A stretch of DNA of 64,000 nt. It comes from Plotosus lineatus (Eukaryota; Chordata; Actinopteri; Siluriformes; Plotosidae). The notes under the pieces were generated by a model. That model did not search any database, was not told the origin of the DNA, and saw only the letters and a program-made list of their open reading frames with translations. The DNA lies in NCBI GenBank assembly GCA_024760905.1, contig CM045745.1, positions 402,501-466,500 on the forward strand, read 5' to 3'. Shown in pieces: positions 24,646-36,381 of this stretch. Position numbers and translations under genes: made by a program. Each line of letters begins with the position of its first letter. The stretch's first letter is position 1.

Positions 24646-25915
24646 CTCCCTACATGGAGCTCCTGGAGGACGTGGGAGTGGACGGGCATCTTGCTGCCTG
24701 GATTATTGACTACCTTACTAACCGTCCACAGTACGTGCGGCTGCGCGGCTGTAAGTCAAAGGTGGTAGTCTGTAGCACGGGGGCACCGCAGGGCACCGTC
24801 CTCTCACCCTTCCTTTTTAACATCTATACCTCGGACTTCATATATAACACAAACAGCTGCCACCTCCAGAAGTTCTCGGTCGACTCCGCCATCGTGGGCC
24901 GTGTGTCAGAGGGGAACGAGCTGGAGTACCGGTCGGTCATCGTCGACTTCGTGGACTGGTGTGAGCGCAACCACCTGTGCTTGAACACTAGGAAGACGAA
25001 GGAGATGGTGGTCGACTTCAGGAGAAACACTCAAACACACACACACACACATTTACTAGTGAACATCCAGGGACAGGACATTGAGACAGTGGACAGTTTC
25101 AAGTACCTGGGTGTTCACCTTAACAATAAACTGGACTGGTCCCACAACACCAACGCCCTGTACAAGAAGGGCCAGAGTCGCCTCCACCTTCTGAGGAGAC
25201 TCGGGTCCTTCGGCATATGCAGACCTCTGCTCAGGACATTTTATGACTCTGTGGTAGCCTCTGCAATCCTCTACGCTGCCATCTGCTGGGCCCCGGGCAG
25301 CACAGAGCGGGACAGAAAGAGACTGAACAAGCTGGTCAGGAGGGCCAGCTCTGTCCTCGGCTGCCCACTGGACTCTGTGGAGGAGGTGAGTGAGAGGAGG
25401 ATGGTAGCAAAGCTCACATCCATCCTGTTCAACAGCTCTCACCCACTGCACCAGACTGTCGAGGAGCCAAGCAGCTCCTTCAGCGGACGGCTGAGGCATC
25501 CTCAGTGCAGGAAGGAGCGCTACCAGGTCGCTCATTCCCACCGCTATCAGACTGTACAACGCCACTTTGTAACTGTCTGTGAAAATACCGGTTATGTGCA
25601 ATAAAAACCCCCGCGCACTTTAATCAACCACATCTACCCCACTGACTGTCAACCATATCAACCCATCTACTCTGCACTCAGATACATTACACTTTAATAT
25701 AGGCCAATCTATAAAGTTGCTCCATTCTTTTCTTTTATTGTTTAGTAATTTATACTATTTATGTATCTATTTATTTATTTACTTATATATGTATGTGTGT
25801 ATGTTCGTACTTGTATCTATTTTTGCACCCCCTACTGATAGTACCTCAAGAGCCTGTAACAGTGAATTTCTCCATTGTGAGATTAATAAAGCTGTATCTT
25901 ATCTTATCTTATCTT
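24646..25915 (+). mobile_element. Rex1/CR1-like LINE, 5' truncated
   Basis: The RT coding region is followed by a short 3' UTR ending GAGATTAATAAAGC and a 3' microsatellite of TTATC units (about 25888-25915), typical of fish Rex1-type elements. It is antisense to scrib. The 5' end is truncated inside the RT next to a CT-rich run. Confidence 0.7.
24651..25604 (+). pseudogene. Rex1-like reverse transcriptase, C-terminal part, open but catalytically dead
   Basis: An open frame runs to the TAA at 25602-25604. Its upstream continuation into CT-rich DNA is probably fortuitous. Visible RT blocks are WIIDYLTNRPQYVRL, TGAPQGTVLSPFLFNIYTSD, CERNHLCLNTRKTKEMVVDF, VDSFKYLGVHLNNKLDW and the C-terminal FYDSVVASAILYAAICWAPG. 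The catalytic box, normally YADDTAIVG, here reads F-S-V-D-S-A-I-V-G, so one of the two aspartates is lost. A small in-frame CA expansion adds T-H-T-H-T-H before L-L-V-N-I-Q-G. The endonuclease half is absent. Confidence 0.8.
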
Positions 25916-26253
25916 ACATCTTGGCAAGATGACAACGCTGTTGCTGTCAATCACAGAAGGGGCCCTCCTACCTGCAGCACCTACAGAGAGTCCACTTCCG
26001 CATTGTTTGGCGGAAGAATAGAAAGAAAGAAAATGGTTGGAGCCAGCAAATGGAAGGGATGGGAAGGTAAAATGAAGGAAAATCAGTTTCAAAGTGTGTT
26101 CTGATTCAGTTCGGATCAAGAGCACGTCACTGTGCAGGTGTACTGTATCTGCAATCTTATCCAAGAAGAAGTTTTACCTTGGCTTGAGGTGCACAGCATG
26201 TCATGTGCCCTACAAACTGAGCTGATTATGTGGCTCCAGTTTGATTTTACGTA

Positions 26254-26795
26254 CAGTCAGTCCCCCTACTTACGAAACCCCTGGGTACGAAAATTCCGGG
26301 ATATGAAAACAACCTCCTCTTATGAAATGTGCCATTCAAAATTCAAACACGCCAATCAAAATTTCCACTATGCGCAAGTTCCTCTCACATTGGCTGTCTC
26401 CCAACATCCCGCCCCGCTGGCCTCCCATTGGCTAGGAGGGATGACGCAGCTGAACTTCCCGTACCCATACTTCCTGTTTGTCACACGAGTGAAGGAGAGT
26501 TGACTGTTGGCTTGTTTTGAGATTGATCATGCAGCGTTATTTTGTTATCGCCGAAACCCCTCTACAATCGAGACTATATTGAACCAGAAGGAGACCTTAA
26601 AGCGTAAATACAGTGACAGAGACGATTATCTCTGCACGATATTAAAACAGAGTCCTCCGATCTCGCAAATAAGCAAGTTAATATTGAATGAGGACCTCTG
26701 ATCTTTCAAACAGGTACTGTAATTCCGCTTTAAATACAACATCCCGTTTATTTAAACATTTAAATAGAATTCTTCCATCAGCCGTTGCGTGTGTG

Positions 26796-26836
<41 letters not shown>

Positions 26837-27420
26837 TAGAGACAGAAGGAGGCTTAACTCTTTAGTTTTATAAGTTGTTTAATTCAGTAAATGTTTAATA
26901 AATGTGGCGCATGATCCCTCCACATCCCATGATGTGACTCTGATCCCTCAAGGAATCGAGTTAAACTTGAGTTTGGACTGTCAAGCAGGGAATGCGCTTT
27001 GAATTCCATGTCTTGTGGGCATGGTCCACAGCGCCACAATAAACATTTAATGTGTATACAATACACATTCAATGCGTACTGTGTTGTGTGTATGAGAGAG
27101 AGAGAGAGAGAGAGAGACAGGTGTGTGTGTGTGTGTGTGTGTGTTAATAAAAAATGTTTCATAATGGTTTAATTAATAAATAATGTTAATAAAATGGTTT
27201 AATGTGTTCATAAAATGTTTAAATGGTTTAATAAATAATTTTAACACATTTCATACAAAATTGGTGTACTTTTATAATTTTTTAAAGGTTTATGGGGTAG
27301 TCTTGGGAGCCTTGGAACGAATCAGGCGTTTTACATGTAAAATGCGCCCCTACTTAAGAAACTCCCGCGTTACGAAAAAGGCGCTGGACCGGATTAATTT
27401 CGTAAGTAAGAGGCCGACTG
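26254..27420 (+). mobile_element. pogo/Tigger-like MITE, family P4, copy a
   Basis: The left end CAGTCAGTCCCCCTACTTAC and the right inverted end CGTAAGTAAGAGGCCGACTG are flanked by TA (26252-26253, 27421-27422). At about 26545-26620 a frame reads N-P-S-T-I-E-T-I-L-N-Q-K-E-T-L-K-R-K-Y, resembling the end of a pogo HTH. It contains GA runs at 26799-26829 and 27094-27117 and a GT run at 27121-27144. It supplies the empty-site sequence for the insertion in copy b. Confidence 0.8.
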
Positions 27421-27868
27421 TATATCGCATTTAAAAGCAAAAGGAGGCTGAGACCATTTTTGTGAATTTTCAGGAGAGAAAGTTTTAACCTGAGAAATAA
27501 TCTGTATAATTCATATTGCTGCACCTTCAGTCTCGCTGAATACGTCTCCTGCATACGCGTCCTGTCTAAATTATTGCTGCCAACTGAAATTTTTGACCAC
27601 TGCAGCACTGAAACATACAAGTTCAACTTGGGTTTGTAACAAATCTTCTAATTACAAATATCCCAGAAATGTAGCAATATTACTAAAAATAATAAATAAC
27701 GTTCACTTTAATCTGAGATGCAGACGAAGTGGTTTCCTACCTGATGTAATTTTACTTTTTGAGTCTTCGATTAATTGAAAAATCTTAATTCCAGATATGT
27801 TTCTTGTACATGTGGAGGCTTCACACATGGAGGCCGCCATCTTGGATTTTGGACTCGGCCCACCGTTG

Positions 27869-28126
27869 CACTCGTGCACAGGTGTCAAACTCGTGCCACA
27901 AAGGGTCATGTGGCTACAGGTATTTGTTTCAGCCAAGTATGATCTGAGCCTTCAGGCAGTTGATTGGTTAATCTATGTGTTCTGTACAGATACTGACCAA
28001 TCAACTGTCTGAAGACTTAGATCAGTTCTTTAAATGAAAGTCAGGTGTGCTGCTGCTGGGTTGAAACAAAAACATGCAGCCACATGGCCCTTTGTCGCAA
28101 GAGTTTGATACCTGTGTGCACGAGTG
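27869..28126 (+). mobile_element. hAT-like foldback MITE (near-complete palindrome)
   Basis: The whole 258 bp is an inverted repeat. CACTCGTGCACAGGTGTCAA on the left pairs with the right end TTTGATACCTGTGTGCACGAGTG (given in parts). CATGTGGCTACAGG and AGGCAGTTGATTGGT pair with GCAGCCACATGG and ACCAATCAACTGTCT. The loop is about 25 nt near 27998. The motif CAGGTGTCAAACTC is a known type of hAT MITE end. Confidence 0.75.
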
Positions 28127-28371
28127 AATCAGTGAAATAACCAAGAGCAACAATAAAGTGTTGTCGGAGCTCAACGACTTTTTCAAGATTTTTTTTTTTT
28201 TATTTTAACACAAAGAACGCCGAGTAGATGAAAACATGATTGTGTTGTCCATAGACAGAAATACAAATCACGCATATGTAAAGCATAATCAACACGAAAC
28301 GGCATCAGCTCAACATTCAGAGCTGCAAAGCAGATGAGTAAAAGTTCAAACTATCAACTTCCACATAATTT

Positions 28372-29055
28372 CAGTGATACCTCAGCTAACAAATTTAATC
28401 TGTTCTGAGCGTGAGCTTGTAAGCCAAAAAGCTCGTTAGATGAAACAGATATTCCCATACACACACGGCGGCCACTTTGATAAGGCGTCATTTTCTGCCT
28501 CCCAGCCGTCTTCAAGTCCCAAGGGGTCGGAAGTTGTCACCTCATCCACTTCAAATGTCAACAAGCTGGCACAGTCACGTTGGACTTGTTTAGATTCCTC
28601 GGCCTTTGACAAAACTATCGGCAGTTTTTGTAACGTTGCCGCAAACGCAAGCGCAACAAATTAATCTTTACGCTTGCGGGAACAACTGGGAAGACCTGTA
28701 CGTATACAATACACCCGAAGGTCGGGAACTTTCCATAAATTAAACGCATCGATAGTGCAGTTCTCATCCACATCAAGGTTTACTTCCACCGTGCTTGGTA
28801 GTTGCAATCCCATGATGCCGTGCGCGAGCTGAGATGCGAATTTTGTCTACTGAGAAGCACTGTGACAAGGTGTTCTCGGAGCGCGAAGGAATACTCACAG
28901 AAGAATACAAGGCTAATCAGCCCAGAAAAGCAATTTCGAGGAGAACTTGGAAAGTGAATTTTTGCTCGTTGGATGGAGCAGATTTCTTGTGGGATTGAAG
29001 CTCGTATCATGGAAAATTTGTTTCTCAGGGACACTTGTTAGACGAGGTACCACTG
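28372..29055 (+). mobile_element. TA-type MITE, related to P1 by its ends
   Basis: The left end CAGTGATACCTCAGCTAACA and the right end GTTAGACGAGGTACCACTG are imperfect inverted copies. TA follows on the right (29056-29057), while the left flank is TT. No transposase motif was recognised. Confidence 0.65.
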
Positions 29056-30631
29056 TATTTATACTTGGGAAATTTGTAAATGGTTTAAATCGTTAAAACA
29101 TTACTCAAGCTTTAGTTCGATCCCTCAATACAACTTCATACATCCTTGCCCGCAAAAAAAAAAAAAAAAAAGACCAAATTTTGTTAATTTTTTTGGAAAC
29201 CACAAATAACAGACAGACAAACAAAAGCATTTGCCTTAAAAATGTTTGTTCAAGCCGTAGACATCGGGGTGTTTACTTCTCTCCATTGGAATCTTCTATT
29301 TATACCCAGTTCGGTAGTAAGTTCTAGTCCCGTCATGTTTGAATTTACTTGATTTGGAAGGCAGACGCTGCTTTGAAAGTTGTACATTATTTTTTTTGCT
29401 GTTACTTGTATTATTCCACATCATTCTGTTGAAGAATTAGCACACGCATGAAAATACACATTCCTCCAAGCCGTACGTCAAAGGTTTATCTCACACATAA
29501 ACACGGATGTGACTATAAAAAAACAAAACTGATGTTCCCCAGTTATACACAAAAACGAATCAAAATGCAGATTACATCCTGGCTCCGTTACTATGGGCTA
29601 ATACCGCACCATTCCGAGTAAATATTTAAACTAGGAAAGCCAAACAACTGCAGCAACTGAATTCAGCCTTTTCACGATGAGACTTCTGGTGACTCAGACA
29701 CCTGAGAAATTAATATTAATACTTTCACTGCATGCTCCACCCATTCCACATGTCAAACGCGAATAAACTACTTCGCTTATGTTGTATCTGCATTGATACA
29801 CAAGTCCAATTCTCAGTACAAATCACACTTCAAGTATCAGAACAGTTCCATTTTCCCAAAATTGAGCTCGTTATGCAACAAGTAAAGAATAGAAACAGCA
29901 AAGCTAGGCATTCGCAGAACCTGTAAGCCACTCCGACAAAATTGTGATCTACTCATGACACAAAAAATATTGACTTTATTCCATCAGCTTGTGTTTACTG
30001 GAAAATAAACAAAATCAAGAAAACTCAGGCAAAGAGACAGGAGGAGATAAAATCCTCAAGGATTGGCGTGTTTAACGAGAACAGCGTCTGTTCATGTATG
30101 CCGTTAGCGATATAATAATAATATTTTTTAAAAAGGCAAGAGATGTAAAATTGGGATTAGAATCTGCTGGAATTGAACCAAAAAAGGTGGAAAGAAGGTG
30201 AGGGTTCGCCCCTCTTCAAGTTGGAGTTTGGGAGGGGGTCCAAATATGATCAACAACAAGTTCATGAACAAGGCAGTGTGGGAGGTCTCCACGCTCATTT
30301 GCCACGTGACACACATCTCTATGCTCACTGACAGTAAAACTGCAGTTGAATGAACTGTGATAGAATTAAAAACAGCTCAGCTTGCACAGTCCCAACCCAG
30401 TCATGTGCTGCAGTTCGGGTCTGACAGACAGTGTTCAGGTTTAAAAAGGATTTCTCCCTGTCTGCAACAGGACAGATCCAACAGTGGAAGGACTTTTTCA
30501 TACTTTAAAAATAAACAAGTAAATAAATATATCGCACATCCATTGACATGGTTACTACAGGTATGGACGGAGTAAAAATAATGACTTTGTAACTTTTCAG
30601 ACTTAAAATTACTGACTTTTTAATGACAAGA

Positions 30632-30836
30632 GATTCCACAGCGAATGATTTGCACGTTTGATTTGGTTCATAGGTTTTTACGTCGGATGCCCTTCCTACC
30701 AACTCTTTAGCAAGAGACAGAAACACGTTTTGCAGTTCCTCTTTATGAAAGTCAGCAATGGTTCTTTTACATGAACCTCTCACCATAGACAGTGAGAGAC
30801 ATGGCCGGCCTTTGATAACTCAGCTAGCTGCACTGG

Positions 30837-30892
<56 letters not shown>

Positions 30893-30945
30893 GAGAACCT
30901 TGTGGAGAGTGGGACTCGAACCCCCAACCTTATGCAGCAACATAA
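30632..30945 (-). mobile_element. tRNA-headed SINE, RTE-type tail, with CA expansion (S8)
   Basis: Read on the minus strand: a partial head with B-box GGTTCGAGTCCC, the body, then the RTE-like tail with TACGTCGGATGCCCTTCC on the plus strand. A CA run at 30841-30890 has grown inside the body. Confidence 0.7.
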
Positions 30946-31060
30946 GTCCTGAATAATGTAGCCCGAGGATGTACAGCGTTGCTCAAAAAAAGTTTGCGTC
31001 ATTTCGAAGTTTCCTTGTTTTTCCACAGAAACCCTTTTTAAAAAAATCAAATAAACTAAC

Positions 31061-31063
<3 letters not shown>

Positions 31064-31123
<60 letters not shown>
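31064..31123 (+). repeat. Poly-A followed by (GA)n
   Basis: An A run (31064-31091), then GA repeats to 31123. Confidence 0.9.
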
Positions 31124-31126
<3 letters not shown>

Positions 31127-31325
31127 AATTGATGAGACAGTCCGGGTACTCAGTGTTGTACATCACTATTACTGGGCAAAGCAGCTCGATTTTGAATGTA
31201 AGATATTCATCAGCGTACAGGGGCCCATTTTAAGCAACAATCATACTTTTGTTCCAAGAGTACACCGTGTAAATAATCCAAATGTGTGAGGATAAAATCT
31301 TAATTTATCATTCGAAAATCCCTGT

Positions 31326-31670
31326 CCGGGGCAGTGGTGGTCTAGTGGTACAAGGCGCCGGATCGCTGATCCAAAGGTTGGGGGTTCGAGTCCCACTCTC
31401 CACAAGGTTGTCACTGTCCTCCCAGTGCAGCTGACTGGGTTATCAAAGGCCGGCCATGTCTCTCACTGTCTATGGTGTGAGGCATGTAAAAGAACCATTG
31501 CTGACTTTCGACAAGAGTAGGCTGCAAAGCCGTCAGCATGTTTCCGCCCTGCGATGGCCTGGCGAGCTATCCAGGGTGTACTCTGCCCTCGCCCTGAGTT
31601 GGCTGGGATGGGCACCAGCCTCCCCATGACCCTAATTAGGATGAAGCGGTTACAGAAAATGAACTGAACT
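31326..31670 (+). mobile_element. tRNA-headed SINE with L2-like tail, copy S2 (best head)
   Basis: GGGGCAGTGGTGGTCTAGTGG (given in parts) contains an A box (TGGTCTAGTGG), and the B box GGTTCGAGTCC at 31383-31393 is perfect. Body and L2-like tail are as in S1, ending ATTAGGATGAAGCGGTTACA. The target duplication is GAAAATCCCTGT (31314-31325) against GAAAATCCGTGT (31671-31682). Confidence 0.9.
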
Positions 31671-31711
31671 GAAAATCCGTGTAAGAATTCCAAGAATTCT
31701 AAGAAAGATGC

Positions 31712-31950
31712 AGCTCCATAATAGCCAATGGGAGGGAGCTGCGTCATCCCTCCTAGCCAATGGGAGGCCAGTGGGGCGGGATGTTGGGAGATAGCCAATG
31801 GGAGAGCAACTCACGCATTGTTTGAATTTTTGAGATGGCACTTTCATAACGTGAATTTGTTTCTTATCCAGAGACAGAAATTTTAGAAAAATGCATTTCG
31901 CAACCTGGATTTTTCATTTGTTGGGACTTTCGTAAGGTGAGGTACCACCG
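31712..31950 (-). mobile_element. Partial pogo-like MITE, family P3
   Basis: Matches the outer part of 12575-13392 in reverse orientation: TAGCCAATGGGAGGCCAGTG...TTCGTAAGGTGAGGTACCAC. Only one terminus is present. Confidence 0.65.
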
Positions 31951-33206
31951 TAAAAGTGCCCATATATACCCAGGAGAAAATAAACAGGTTCGCACAAATG
32001 CTAAATAAAAGCCTCTGCAGATATGAGCTGGCAAGCCAAAGCTATTTTGCAGAAGTGACCTGCCTCATCGACAGAACACGACACAAACCACGCTTTTGCA
32101 TCATGCCTCATGGTTTTGTTACTCGCTGAATAAACAAACAAACATAAAAACCACACAATGTCTTGTTCTTTACTAATTACAACTGCATTTTGTTTATTTT
32201 TAGAAAAATCTCTATTCAGGAATTCAACACATTTTACCAAAAGCACTTTATTTATTGATATTTGTTGACTTGGGTTTCGACTGATTTGATGCTTGTGGAG
32301 AAAATGCAATCAAGAGTTTCTGAGAAGAAGAAATTCCAGTTCTAAACCAACCCAGAAAGGTGCTGGCTTTTTCTGAGATGACACTGTTGAAATAAAGTAA
32401 TTAACATTATTCCTGCTGAAAAAAATGAAATGGGAACTTGAAATTGTGAAGCGTACAGGGTGAAAAAAATCTATTTCATTGAGGCCGTATCATGCAGCCC
32501 AAATAAAAGCTGTTTCTGAACATAAACAGGATGTGAAGAACCATGTAATTTACATACAAATACAAACAAACTGTTCGACAGCAGGCAGAGCTGGGCTTAT
32601 TGCTCACATCACAGACATCAACTCCAAGTACTTCATCACTGCAAGCTTAAACATTACACGCACCAGAATACATCATTTTACAAAGTCCATTTTACCAGAA
32701 CCAAAAAGCCACAAATGCAGGAAATAACCACCGCGAATAATGGGGGCTTTCTATAATTGCAGCAAACTCTGCATTGGGGAGGGAGAGATCCTGAGCAAGA
32801 CACTCAAGAAAACTATTTTGTAATAATTACATAGAAATCAATGATCCTATGACTGTAAACATACACCAGAGAGGCTTCAAAAAAGAAAAGTCAACAGACG
32901 TAAACCATAAATTCCAATTCTAAAGATACGAACACCACCGAGTACATCAACCTGCTTCACAATGAGGAGCTTAGACTTCAGCAAAACATATACACATGCA
33001 TACAATGTTTTTATTATTCTTGGAGTGTCAAAAATAAATACAGTCGGCCCCCAACTTACGAAATGAATCCGTACCAGAGCCCTTTTCGCATAGCAGGGAT
33101 TTCATAAGTAGGGGTCGCATCTTACATGTTTAACACCTAATTCGTTCCAAGTCTCCAGTCTTTGGACTGGATAAACCCCATAAACCCTTTAAAAATTATA
33201 AAAGTA

Positions 33207-34436
33207 CAGTAGGCCCTTGACATTCGTGGGGGTTCGGTTCCGGGCCTTCCCGCGAATCAAGATAATCCGCGAATTCTGGACCCAGAAGTAAAACCCCATG
33301 TATGATGTCACATGCGCGAATGAGCAACTGTAAGCAAAATACTATGTATCTATTACATGCACTAAAATATGGTTCTTAAACACATTCTATAGACAGTCTT
33401 ACTCATTAATACAGTATTAATGCTGTAAAATATAGTAATGATTAAGAAAAACTTTAATTTTTACCGTTATATTTATTGATGCTAAAATATAAACATTATA
33501 CAGCATACGCATAAAACATCTTTCAGTGCATTCTCTTTATAAACATACAGCACTGTAGTTTTCAAAAATGCCCACTAGAGGAACGTACTGTATTGCATTA
33601 GGCATGACACGACTGAATTCCGATATTAACTGCATTAAGTCCGAGCAGCTCAGCCACGCCCCCCAGCCGAAGCTGAAGTACAAAACAGAGTTTTAGAGTG
33701 AAAGAGTAAGAGGCGTTACAAACCAAAGAAGCGGTGATGTTGATGTGAGTTAATCCTCTGGCGCAGAGCTCAGCATGCTTTTCTTTATTGGGAGTAAATG
33801 AGAATAGTGAATTCAGATGTCTGTGCTCCCGGGCAGCTCAGCCACGCCACTCAGGAAGTAAACAGTTAGTGAGAGGCACTGCGCCAAAATCAAAGTCCCC
33901 CAAAACCACAGACCATAAGAAAAAGGACATAAAAGAACAAGAAATGTAATAAATTGGATAAACAAAACAAAATGAGAAACATGCTATACCACAGTAAATA
34001 AAATATAACACACAAACATTTTAAACATTATCTTAGGTCATGTACTGGAATAATAATTAAAAAAAGACTTTAATAGTGGAGTGTTTTACAACAATTCAAC
34101 GATTATTGTATTCCTCTTCAGCAATGCCGTGACTTCAGAGGAAACTGTAGTTTCTTCCGGAGAAAGTCTTATTTCTTCAGAAGAGACATCCAGCCTCATT
34201 ACCTTTTTCTGGTGCTTAAGCAGGCGTTTGAGTGACATCATAGAACTTAACTGGTAATTTAAACACACTAAAAAAGGCTCATTGCAAACTTGTGCGCGAA
34301 TGAGGAAAAGGGGGCGTCACATCACCTCAACCAATCAGCATTTCATTGGCTGAATTTGAGTCACATGCGAGCTGCTCGGCAGTCCGTGAATACTCAAACC
34401 GCGAGTGCAAAACCGCGAATAGTCAAGGGCCTACTG
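33207..34436 (+). mobile_element. TA-flanked MITE, family P5, nested in P4 copy b
   Basis: The termini CAGTAGGCCCTTGACATTCG and CGCGAATAGTCAAGGGCCTA-CTG are inverted copies, with TA on both sides. At 1,230 bp it includes CGCGAATCAAGATAATCCGC near the left end. No transposase is visible. Excision restores the sequence found uninterrupted at about 27247-27300. Confidence 0.85.
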
Positions 34437-34544
34437 TACACCAATTTTGTATGAAATGTGTTAAAAGTAAAAGAAAATTGTTTATTAAACCATTTAAACA
34501 TTTTATTAACACATGCACCTCTCTCTCTCTCTCTCTCTCTCTCT

Positions 34545-35065
34545 TGCGCGCGTAGGCCACGCCCACAAGACGTGGAATTCAAAGCGTATTCCCTGCTTGA
34601 CAAACTCAACTTTAATTTGATTTCTTGAGGGATCGGAATTCCAGATGAGCTCAAATGCGCCCACATTTATTAAACATTTACTGAATTAAACAATTTAAAC
34701 TAAAGCGTTATTCCTTCTCTCTGTCGCTCTCTGTCGCACACGCGTGCGCTGCGGGCCACGCCCACAAGACGTGAATTCAAAGCACATTCCCTGCTTGACC
34801 ATTTACTGAATTAAAACAACTTAAAAAACTAAACTAAAAACTAAAACGTTATTCCTTCTCTCTCTGTCTGTCTCTCGTGCGCGCGCCGCAGGCCACGCCC
34901 ACAAGACGTGAATTCAAAGCGCATTCCCTGCTTGACAAACTTAACTTGATTCCTTGAGGGATCGGAATTCCAGATGGGCTCAAACGCGCCCCTAGTTATT
35001 AAACATTCACTGAATTAAAACAACTTAAAAAACTAAACTAAAAACTAAAGAGTGAAACTTCCTTC
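34545..35065 (+). repeat. Three tandem units inside P4 copy b
   Basis: GGCCACGCCCACAAGACGTG (third unit; near-identical text in the others) recurs at about 34555, 34753 and 34890. Each time AATTCAAAGC and CATTCCCTGCTTGAC or similar follow, preceded by a CT/CG-rich run. The middle unit is shorter because it lacks the TTGAGGGATCGGAATTCCAG part. Confidence 0.8.
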
Positions 35066-35346
35066 TGTCTCTATCTGGGAGGCCAGCGGGCGGGATGTTG
35101 AGAGACAGCCAATGAGAGAGCAACTCGCGTGTCGTGTGAAATTTTGATTGGTGCGTTTGAATTTTGAATTTCTTTTCATAAGAGGGGGTTGTTTCGTATC
35201 TCGGGGACGGAAACTCAGGAAAATGTTTTTCCTAACACGGGCTGACTGTAATTGAAGGGCTCAGTGTAATAAACTGCAAGGTCCACACACAATGGAAAAT
35301 GAGGTGGTGTATGAGGTCGAAATAAAGGATTTGTTGTTATTATTTA

Positions 35347-35597
35347 TGACCCCCAGTGCAGCTAACTGGGTTATCAAAGACGGTCCATGTCTCTCACTGT
35401 CTATGGTGTGAGGCATGTAAAAGAACCATTGCTGACTTTCGTGAGGAGTAGGCTGTAAAGCCGTCAGCGTGTTTCTGTGCCTTGCTAAAGGGTTGTGTCA
35501 GGAAGGGCATCCGACGTAAAAACCTATGCCAAATCAAACATGCGAATCATTAGCTGTGGCGACTCCTGATAAAGGGAAAAAGCTGAAAGGAAATCTC
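35347..35597 (+). mobile_element. 5'-truncated SINE with RTE-type tail (S5)
   Basis: It starts in the body (CCCCAGTGCAGCTAACTGGG) and ends with CAGGAAGGGCATCCGACGTA, GCGAATCATTAGC, then GTGGCGACTCCTGATAAAGG and GAAAGG. A perfect 15-bp target duplication, TGTTGTTATTATTTA, lies at 35332-35346 and 35598-35612. Confidence 0.85.
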
Positions 35598-35821
35598 TGT
35601 TGTTATTATTTATAACATTATAAAAAAGTCCATTTCAAATTAATCATGGAAACAGACGCACACTGGACAATTTAATATGACCATCGTGGTCAGCATAAGT
35701 TTTTCATGAAGCGTACGCCATGTATTCTACATCCCAATCAGTGAAACAATGCCCAACAGGACCCCAAACAATTCAGGTGATTACACATGCTGCATATTCA
35801 TGAACAGAGTAAAGGATGTGT

Positions 35822-35848
35822 TCTCTCTCTCTCTCTCTCTCTCTCTGA
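35822..35848 (+). repeat. (TC)n microsatellite
   Basis: Uninterrupted TC run. Confidence 0.9.
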
Positions 35849-36022
35849 TGAGATGAGTCACAAACCCGTCATAGCAGATGGATTTCCACCTGTTTCAGTG
35901 CTCCTGAGAGTCTCGGAGGAGCCGATTGGTGCACTACCTACTGGTTTGCATTCCAAATAAGAAACAAATGAGACACAACTTTGTTGAGTCATAAACTATG
36001 GCTACAATCCAGACAGTACATT

Positions 36023-36381
36023 GATGATGATTGATGATGATTTCCTTTCGGCTTTTTCCCTTTATCGGGGGTCGCCATGGCGAATGATTCACACGTTTGA
36101 TTTGGTTCATGGGTTTTTATGTCGTATGCCCTTCCTGACACAACCCTTTCGCAAGGGACAGAAACGAGCTGACGGCTTTGCAGTTCCTCTTTACGAAAGT
36201 CAGCAATGGTTCTTTTACATGAACCTCTCACCAGAGACAGTGAGAGACATGGCCGGCCTTTGATAACCCAGTTAGTGCACTGAGGGGACAGTGACAACCT
36301 TGTGGAGAGTGGGATTCGAACCCCCAACCTTAGGATCAGCGATCCAGCGCTCTATACCACTAGACCACCACTGCCCCACAG
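36023..36381 (-). mobile_element. tRNA-headed SINE with RTE-type tail (S6)
   Basis: Full-length minus copy: the head GGGGCAGTGGTGGTCTAGTGG (given in parts) ends at 36377, the B box is GGTTCGAATCCC, and the tail lies at the low-coordinate end (TTTCCTTTCGGCTTTTTCCC, GGGGTCGCCATGGCGAATGA). The imperfect TSD is TCCAGACAGTACATT (36008-36022) and TCCAGATGGTACATT (36382-36396). Confidence 0.85.

Larger units (their letters stand above)
33041..35248 (-). mobile_element. pogo/Tigger-like MITE, family P4, copy b, interrupted
   Basis: The ends CAGTCGGCCCCCAACTTACG and CACGGGCTGACTG are flanked by TA (33039-33040 and 35249-35250). It is split at a TA (33205-33206 / 34437-34438) by another MITE. The right half carries a triplicated segment (34545-35065). 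Confidence 0.8.

Noticed and set aside
31326..31400. True tRNA genes at SINE heads
   Set aside because: A and B boxes are present, but the sequences sit in dispersed copies with LINE tails and target duplications, and no complete cloverleaf is maintained.
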